Shown here in pieces: positions 6,425 through 10,670 of a stretch of DNA of 10,670 nucleotides. The translations under genes were made by a program, and so were the position numbers. Origin of the DNA: Marinibaculum pumilum (GTDB taxonomy: Bacteria; Pseudomonadota; Alphaproteobacteria; Ferrovibrionales; Ferrovibrionaceae); contig NZ_JBHRTR010000021.1 in assembly GCF_042646425.1 (NCBI RefSeq), positions 1 to 10,670 of the forward strand, given 5' to 3'. Under the pieces are notes generated by a model. The model worked only from the letters and a program-made list of their open reading frames with translations, searched no databases and was not told the origin of the DNA. Numbering within the stretch: the first letter of the stretch is position 1; each line of letters opens with the position of its first letter.

Positions 6425-7024
6425 ATGCAAGAGGGCAAAACCGTACGCTCCAACCGGCAGCGCACCGCGGCGACCCGCGCGGCGCTGCTGACGGCGGCGC
6501 GATGGCTGTTCGCGGCAAATGGCTATGCGGAAACGGGCACGCCGGAAATCGTGGCCCAGGCGAAGGTGACCCGCGGCGCGCTCTACCATCACTTCAGGGA
6601 CAAGGCCGACCTGTTCCACGCCGTGGTCGAAGCCGAAGCCGCCGCGGTGGCGGAGGCCATCGCGCAGCGCACCGCCGGGCTGGAGGATCCCCTGCAGGCG
6701 CTGCGGCATGGCGCGGATGCTTATTTCGACGCCATGGCGGTTCCCGGCCGGGCGCGCCTGCTGCTGCTGGAGGGACCGGTGGTACTGGGCATCGCACAGA
6801 TGGAGCGGATCGACCGGGCGACGGGCGGCAGCACCCTGCTCGACGGACTGGCGATGGCGCGGGACCAGGGCCGGATCGGCGATCTGCCGCTGGAGGCCCT
6901 GGCCGGCCTGCTTTCAGCGGCGTTCGACCGGGCGGCGCTGGCCATCGCCCAGGGCGGCGACGCCGCTGCCTATCGCGAGGCGGTCCGGCTGCTGGTGGAC
7001 GGCCTTGTCGGTCAGCGGGCCTGA
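6425..7024 (+). CDS. TetR/AcrR-family transcriptional repressor
   Basis: A 199-residue regulator. The N-terminal DNA-binding domain spans about 14-62: RAALLTAARWLFAANGYAET (18-37), then the helix-turn-helix PEIVAQAKVTRGALYHHF (40-57) with the characteristic ALYHHF recognition helix and a following FRDKADLF. Residues 65-199 are the variable helical ligand-binding/dimerisation domain, here Ala- and Leu-rich. ATG 6425 sits immediately at the edge of the second operator. There is no good Shine-Dalgarno, so translation may start from a very short or absent leader; a longer upstream frame belongs to the opposite gene. It is divergent from the VOC gene and predicted to repress it and itself. Its 3' end overlaps the reductive-dehalogenase-like gene by 13 bases, convergently. 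Inducer unknown. Confidence 0.95.
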   Translation: MQEGKTVRSNRQRTAATRAALLTAARWLFAANGYAETGTPEIVAQAKVTRGALYHHFRDKADLFHAVVEAEAAAVAEAIAQRTAGLEDPLQALRHGADAYFDAMAVPGRARLLLLEGPVVLGIAQMERIDRATGGSTLLDGLAMARDQGRIGDLPLEALAGLLSAAFDRAALAIAQGGDAAAYREAVRLLVDGLVGQRA

Positions 7025-9261
7025 TCGCGGGCCTGAGTCCGCTCCGCCGCGCGCACCGATCCGCCATAGACCGACGGCGCCGCCGCCGTGCCGACGGGAC
7101 CGCCGGGCCGCGGCGGGGTGGCGGTGTAGAGCGCCGGTGCCGGTTCGCCGCGCGCGTGCCGGGCCGCCGCCCCGGCCGGCGTCTCCAGCTCCGCCGCGCG
7201 CGCCATCGCCTTCTTCCGGTCGGCGGGCTGCGGGTCCAGGTCGTTGGGCACCGGCATGTCGGCGGCCGGGTAATAGGCCATCTTCTGCTTTGCCGGATCG
7301 AGGCGACGCGACGGGTCCAGGCGACGGCGGTTCACCCCCTTCACCGGCTCCACGCAGATGCCGTCGACCACCTCCAGGTCGAACCACCATTTCTTCGCCG
7401 GGTTCAGGTCGCCCTTGCCCAGCACATCGTCCAGACGCACCGCCAGCGGCACCAGCAGCGGTTTCAGGAAGGGCGCGTGGATGCCGCACCAGCTGGCGAT
7501 GCGCTGCAGCAGCGGCCCGTCGGCGGTGACGATCTTGTTCAGCGGGCAGGTCTTCATGCAGCGGCCGCAGGCGGAGCCGCGGGCATTGGTCAGCCGGTAG
7601 CGGGCGCAGCGCTCGGCGTCCGGCTTCCACATCTCGTAGCCGTTGAACATCACCTTCGGCCCCCAGGGGATCGCGTCGCAGGGGCATTCGCGGGCGCATT
7701 TGTGGCAATTGCCGCAGAAATACTGCAGGCCGAAATCGATCGGCAGGTCGGGCTCCAGCGGCATGTCGGTGGTCATCACCACCGTCTTCAGCCGCGGCCC
7801 CATGAACGGGTTCAGCACCAGCTCGCCGATCCGCGACAGTTCCCCCAGCCCGGCCAGCAGCATCAGCGGGATGTGCAGCACGTCGCTGTCGACATTGGTC
7901 TGTGCGCGGGCGGGAAAACCCTCGGCCCGCAGGGTCTCCGCCATCACGCCGGCGATCTCCGCGCCGCGCAGATAGGCGCGCATCGACTGGGTGCCGGAGA
8001 TCCAGTCGTCGCCGGAGGCACCCTCCATGGTGTCGAATTCCTGGTCGATCAGCATCACCACGGCATAGCGGTGCTTGACCGCCATCGGTTCGCCCTGCGC
8101 GTCGTGGGAGAACCAGGCATAGGCCGGCGCCTCGCAGATTCCCGCCACATCGGCGCCGAGGAAGTAGGCAAGGGATTTCAGGGCCCGGCTGTTCGCGGCC
8201 GGATCGCCGAAGCGCGCCGCATCGGAGCCGTCGGCCACCGGCCCGTCCTGCCGCGGCACCATCGCGCGCATCGACGGCAGCATGCCGGCGGTGTGCGGCT
8301 GCTTGAAGGCGAAGCGGTGCCGTTCCTTCTGCGCCTTCTCCCCCAGGTCGCCACGCAGTGCCCGGTCGAAGAAGGCCGCCCGCTTCGGCACCCGCGGCAC
8401 CTCCTCGTCGAAAATCAGGGTGGTGGGACGCTCCACCCGCCGCACCGTCTCCATCGGATAGGCGCCCAGATGGGTCGCGCGCTTCTGCCGCCGACGGCGC
8501 TCGCGCCCCGAGGTCGCCCCGTTGATGCCCAGCCAGTAGGCCGGCCCCTTCGCCCGCAGCGCCGCCGGCGCCAGCGGTTCGTCCACCGCCAGGGCATAGT
8601 CGGTGGTCACCACCGCCAGGGAAAAGGCATCGACATAGGGATTGCGCAGGCGCCCGCTGTCCGGGTCGCGAACGGCCAGGCCAGCGAGCACAGCCAGCCG
8701 TTCCGCATCCACCGACCCGGCGCCCATGACATGCGGCTCCGCCGACCAGCCGAGCTGGGCGATATGGCCCGCCAGGCAGACGGCGATGCCGCCGATCCGG
8801 CAGTCCGCGCCTTCCTGCACCGCCGGCGCGACCCAATCGCGGGCGGGGTTCCCCGCCTCCGGCACCCGGCCATGGGCCAGCAGCAGGACCACGGCATGGT
8901 CGTGGCCCGCCGGCCGTTCGGCGCCGCTGCACCAGGCGCTGTCGGGGATCCGGCAGATGCCGACCTGCGAGGCGTTCATGAAGTAGGCATAGCCCTTCAC
9001 GTCCACCATGCGGCGCTGCGGGTCGTCCGGCACCGGCGCCTTCGCCGCCGCGGGATCGCGTACCGCATTGGCCGCGAAGATCCCCAGATAGTCGCGCAGC
9101 GCCACCGCCAGCGGCCCTTCGGCCGCCCGGTCGTAGGCTGGCGCGACGACCGGCGGCCGGGCCGCCTCGACCGCCGCGAGGGCCGGATCCCGCGGCAACA
9201 CCTCCAGCGGATAGGTCCCCAGGTGATAGGGGCGGCTGTCGGCCCTGGTGCTGAACCACAT
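7012..9261 (-). CDS. Reductive-dehalogenase-like cobalamin/iron-sulfur protein with duplicated NRE domain
   Basis: A 749-residue relative of reductive dehalogenases, which remove halogens from organic substrates using cobalamin and two [4Fe-4S] clusters. Two copies of the nitroreductase-like core are visible: residues 12-230 (YHLGTYPLE; GYAYFMNASQVGIC) and 263-515 (THLGAYPME; SLAYFLGADVAGIC), offset by about 251 residues. The second core continues into CxxCxxCxxxCP (Cys516, 519, 522, 526) and C-x12-CxxCxxxCP (Cys552, 565, 568, 572). Tyr430, Lys492 and Arg556 have the same spacing as the NpRdhA residues Tyr426, Lys488 and Arg552 that I recall. There is no Tat signal, no membrane anchor, no fused flavin/2Fe-2S reductase and no RdhB neighbour, so it should be cytoplasmic and need an outside electron donor. 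The last 60 or so residues are Ala/Pro-rich. ATG 9261 has GGGAGG nine bases upstream; ATG 9270 abuts that box. A respiratory dehalogenase or QueG is less likely from length and domains. Substrate unknown. Confidence 0.88.
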   Translation of the reverse strand: MWFSTRADSRPYHLGTYPLEVLPRDPALAAVEAARPPVVAPAYDRAAEGPLAVALRDYLGIFAANAVRDPAAAKAPVPDDPQRRMVDVKGYAYFMNASQVGICRIPDSAWCSGAERPAGHDHAVVLLLAHGRVPEAGNPARDWVAPAVQEGADCRIGGIAVCLAGHIAQLGWSAEPHVMGAGSVDAERLAVLAGLAVRDPDSGRLRNPYVDAFSLAVVTTDYALAVDEPLAPAALRAKGPAYWLGINGATSGRERRRRQKRATHLGAYPMETVRRVERPTTLIFDEEVPRVPKRAAFFDRALRGDLGEKAQKERHRFAFKQPHTAGMLPSMRAMVPRQDGPVADGSDAARFGDPAANSRALKSLAYFLGADVAGICEAPAYAWFSHDAQGEPMAVKHRYAVVMLIDQEFDTMEGASGDDWISGTQSMRAYLRGAEIAGVMAETLRAEGFPARAQTNVDSDVLHIPLMLLAGLGELSRIGELVLNPFMGPRLKTVVMTTDMPLEPDLPIDFGLQYFCGNCHKCARECPCDAIPWGPKVMFNGYEMWKPDAERCARYRLTNARGSACGRCMKTCPLNKIVTADGPLLQRIASWCGIHAPFLKPLLVPLAVRLDDVLGKGDLNPAKKWWFDLEVVDGICVEPVKGVNRRRLDPSRRLDPAKQKMAYYPAADMPVPNDLDPQPADRKKAMARAAELETPAGAAARHARGEPAPALYTATPPRPGGPVGTAAAPSVYGGSVRAAERTQARDQAR

Positions 9262-9434
9262 GCTGCGCATCCTCCCGTCTGGCGCCGCCGGCCGTCGAGC
9301 GGACGGGCGGCGCAGGCGGAAGCCTTGCACGCAACCGGCGCCGCGGACAATCGGACAGGTTAAAGCGGTCGCGGGCGCCGGGCCCGGGTAGTACCGTGCG
9401 AGACCAGGGTAGCCAGGGGCGGACGGCAACTATC
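9262..9434. promoter_or_regulatory. Divergent intergenic region upstream of the dehalogenase-like gene
   Basis: These 173 bases must hold the promoter of the dehalogenase-like gene, but I see no convincing -35/-10 pair and no corrinoid-riboswitch (btuB-box-like) motif. On the minus strand a direct repeat TGTCCG-AT-TGTCCG lies within about 9343-9360, with a TTTAA stretch next to it. It might be a regulator site; evidence is weak. Confidence 0.3.
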
Positions 9435-9668
9435 ATGGAGCAGGTCGAGCGGCGCCTGGCGGCAATCCTGATCGCCGACGTGGCCGGCTATACCCGCCAG
9501 ATGCATGAAAACGAGGAACGCACCCTGGCCCGCCTGCAGGGCAACCGCAGCGAACCGATCGATCCGCGCATCGCCGCCCATCGCGGCCGCATCGTGAAGC
9601 CGATGGGCGACGGCGTGATGGCTCGATCGAACCGGACCTGCGCGAGGCCAGCCTCGCCCCGGGCCTGA
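9435..9668 (+). pseudogene. Truncated class III adenylate/guanylate cyclase, N-terminal fragment
   Basis: The first 62 or so residues are the clear start of a bacterial class III nucleotide cyclase: VERRLAAILIADVAGYTRQM (4-23) contains the metal-binding Asp of the FxDxxGYT-like motif, followed by HENEERTLARLQ, IDPRIAAHRGRIVKPMGDGVM (42-62), equivalent to the H-x-G-x-x-x-K-x-x-GDG motif. The homology then stops abruptly near 9620 and the frame ends at 9668 after a short non-family tail. Family members usually continue for at least another hundred residues of cyclase domain, and often a TPR or periplasmic-type module; none is present. An active cyclase needs the second half of this domain, so the fragment is almost certainly non-functional. 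Divergent from the dehalogenase-like gene; most likely a deletion remnant. Confidence 0.82.
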
Positions 9669-9890
9669 CGGAGATCACCGTACATCGACGTCACGGGTTC
9701 GGTCGGGCCGATCCTGCCCGCCGGGATCGCGGTCACCTGCGACGGCATCGGCATCCCGGGCCAGTTCGACAGCCTGGTGCTCCTGGCGGAGCGCAGCGAC
9801 GGCCCGGCGCCGCGCCTGCATATCGGCTTGGTCGCGGTGATGGCGCAGACCTCCGCCCGGTCGCGGCAGGCCGACGGGCAGTCGACCCGG
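9623..9890 (+). pseudogene. Coding-like debris of an unidentified gene, frameshifted
   Basis: Just after the cyclase homology ends, a different frame reads SIEPDLREASLAPGLTEIT (from 9623). After a shift near 9680, another frame reads YIDVTGSVGPILPAGIAVTC (9681-9740) and then GQFDSLVLLAERSDG. Both have codon use like real genes in this window and no start of their own. Together they look like the C-terminal part of one protein joined to the cyclase start by a deletion and then frameshifted. I do not recognise the family. The debris extends up to the 3' end of the DsbA-like gene. Confidence is low because GC-rich DNA makes long open frames easily. Confidence 0.4.
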
Positions 9891-10559
9891 TCAGCCGGCC
9901 CCCTGCCCTGCGACCTGGCCGGTAAGCTGGCGCAGCATCGCCTCGTAGCGGTCGATGCCCTGCGCGCCGGTGGCCAGGTGCTGGCGGTCGAAGATCACCG
10001 CCGGCACGCCGCGCAGACCGCGGTCGGTCCAGAACGCCTCCTTCTGCCGGACCTGCTCGGCGAAGATGCCTGCCTCCAGGACCTGGCGGGCCTCCGCCGG
10101 GTCCAGACCGATGCCGTCCGCCAGCTCCGCCAGCACGTCGATGTCGGAAACGTCGCGGCGTTCGGTGAAGAAGGCGGCAAACAATGCCATCTTCATCTCG
10201 TGCGCGCGGCCCTTGGTCTCCGCCCAGTCGATCGCCTGGTGGGCCCGGAAGGTGTTCACCATCCGCATGTCGTCGGTATAGGCGAAGGTGAAGCCGAGTT
10301 CTGCGCCGATCGCGGTCAGCCGCTCCCGCGCCTTCGCGGAATCCGCATCCGAAGTGCCGTACTTCTCCGCCAGATGCTCCCGCAGGTTCTGCCCTTCCGG
10401 CGCCATGTTCGGGTTCAGCTCGAACGGGTGCCAGTGGATTTCCGCCGGGGTGCCGGTGCGCTCCAGCGCGGCGGCGAGCTGGCGCCAGCCGACGATGCAC
10501 CAGGGACAGACGACATCGGAGACGATGTCGATGCGCAGCGGTGCGGCGGTCTCGGTCAT
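9891..10559 (-). CDS. DsbA-family oxidoreductase, FrnE-like
   Basis: A 222-residue thioredoxin-fold protein. The active site VVCPWC (16-21; Cys18 and Cys21) follows the first strand LRIDIVSD. A long helical insertion (about 65-170) is followed by the cis-proline loop GVPAVIF (184-190, Pro186) and the C-terminal strand and helix. No signal peptide is visible, so unlike classical DsbA it should be cytoplasmic, as for FrnE-type proteins, which are described as disulfide isomerases or glutathione-dependent isomerase relatives (including 2-hydroxychromene-2-carboxylate isomerase). The CPWC motif favours dithiol chemistry over the isomerase, which uses Ser. The start at 10559 has AGGAG seven bases upstream. 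Only about 30 bp separate that start from the stop of an IS5-type transposase on the same strand, so its native promoter may be gone and transcription may depend on the element. Confidence 0.93.
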   Translation of the reverse strand: MTETAAPLRIDIVSDVVCPWCIVGWRQLAAALERTGTPAEIHWHPFELNPNMAPEGQNLREHLAEKYGTSDADSAKARERLTAIGAELGFTFAYTDDMRMVNTFRAHQAIDWAETKGRAHEMKMALFAAFFTERRDVSDIDVLAELADGIGLDPAEARQVLEAGIFAEQVRQKEAFWTDRGLRGVPAVIFDRQHLATGAQGIDRYEAMLRQLTGQVAGQGAG

Positions 10560-10589
10560 GGCGGGTCTCCTTCCGGGGCTATGCGGAGC

Positions 10590-10670
10590 CTAGGACACCG
10601 ACTCATAAGCGCGCAGCCAAATTCGGACAGCAGCGAGCTTGATGAGTGCGAGGTAGTTTTCCGGCATTTT
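10590..10670 (-). mobile_element. IS5-family transposase, C-terminal end (runs out of window)
   Basis: Reading the minus strand from the window edge gives the last 26 codons of a gene, KMPENYLALIKLAAV then RIWLRAYES and VS, ending in TAG at 10592-10590. The LALIKLA-x-x-RIWLRAYES ending is characteristic of IS5-family transposases. Only the C-terminus is in the window, so intactness cannot be judged. The terminal inverted repeat of the element must lie between about 10560 and 10600, but I cannot fix its boundary or a target-site duplication from one end. Confidence 0.8.

Noticed and set aside
6359..6709. N-terminal extension of the VOC frame
   Set aside because: It is antisense to the TetR gene and crosses the shared promoter; the VOC fold starts at 6358 with its own Shine-Dalgarno.
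7012..9261. Epoxyqueuosine reductase (QueG) as the identity of the large Fe-S protein
   Set aside because: QueG is about half this length, has a single core domain and lacks the duplicated module; the Tyr/Lys/Arg spacing fits dehalogenases better.
6421..9363. 980-codon plus-strand open frame opposite the dehalogenase-like gene
   Set aside because: It is antisense to a gene with clear motifs, its translation is Arg/His/Ala-rich with no domain, and such frames are expected opposite GC-rich genes.
9262..9429. N-terminal extension of the dehalogenase-like frame, including a possible signal peptide
   Set aside because: The extra residues have no twin-arginine motif or hydrophobic core, and the GGGAGG box supports the start at 9261.
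1..10670. CRISPR arrays, tRNA or rRNA genes, phage genes, toxin-antitoxin pairs
   Set aside because: I found no regularly spaced repeats, cloverleaf-like segments, rRNA-like stretches or matching protein pairs.

Overview
The window is GC-rich chromosomal DNA. G or C fills most third codon positions, and long spurious open frames lie antisense to almost every gene. With the protein families present (MmyB-type regulator, MDR oxidoreductases, soluble P450, DUF6790-like membrane protein, FrnE-like DsbA protein, IS5 transposase), this suggests a high-GC Alphaproteobacterium of the Rhodospirillales/Azospirillum kind. That placement is inference; there is no rRNA or other phylogenetic marker here.

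Layout. Positions 1-338 hold no gene I can support. Next is a divergent pair: a zinc-free MDR oxidoreductase (339-1418, minus) and an XRE/MmyB-type regulator (1495-2358, plus; interrupted by 83 undetermined bases). A small Arg-rich single-span membrane protein (2463-2723) and a cytochrome P450 (2849-4261) follow on the plus strand. The P450 converges on a second MDR/quinone oxidoreductase (4295-5233, minus), which is divergent from a five-helix membrane protein (5362-5898, plus). A VOC/glyoxalase-fold protein (5933-6358, minus) and a TetR regulator (6425-7024, plus) form a tight divergent pair. They share a 66-bp promoter region with two copies of a palindromic operator. The TetR gene runs 13 bases into the 3' end of the largest gene, a reductive-dehalogenase-like protein (7012-9261, minus). 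Beyond it lie a broken adenylate/guanylate cyclase (9435 to about 9620), unassigned coding-like debris, a FrnE-like DsbA oxidoreductase (9891-10559, minus) and the C-terminal end of an IS5-family transposase that continues out of the window.

The most notable gene is the reductive-dehalogenase homologue. It has no Tat signal and no RdhB partner in the window, carries a tandemly duplicated B12-binding (nitroreductase-like) module, and keeps both [4Fe-4S] motifs. It has Tyr, Lys and Arg at the spacings I recall for the catalytic/substrate residues of the structurally characterised catabolic enzyme NpRdhA. It therefore looks like a soluble, non-respiratory enzyme of an aerobe or facultative aerobe.

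Functionally the window reads as a patchwork of small self-regulated redox/detoxification units (regulator plus oxidoreductase, P450, VOC protein plus TetR, dehalogenase-like enzyme, DsbA-like protein) rather than one long operon. Neither the P450 nor the dehalogenase has an electron-transfer partner inside the window. The right end shows decay and transposition, consistent with an accessory region.
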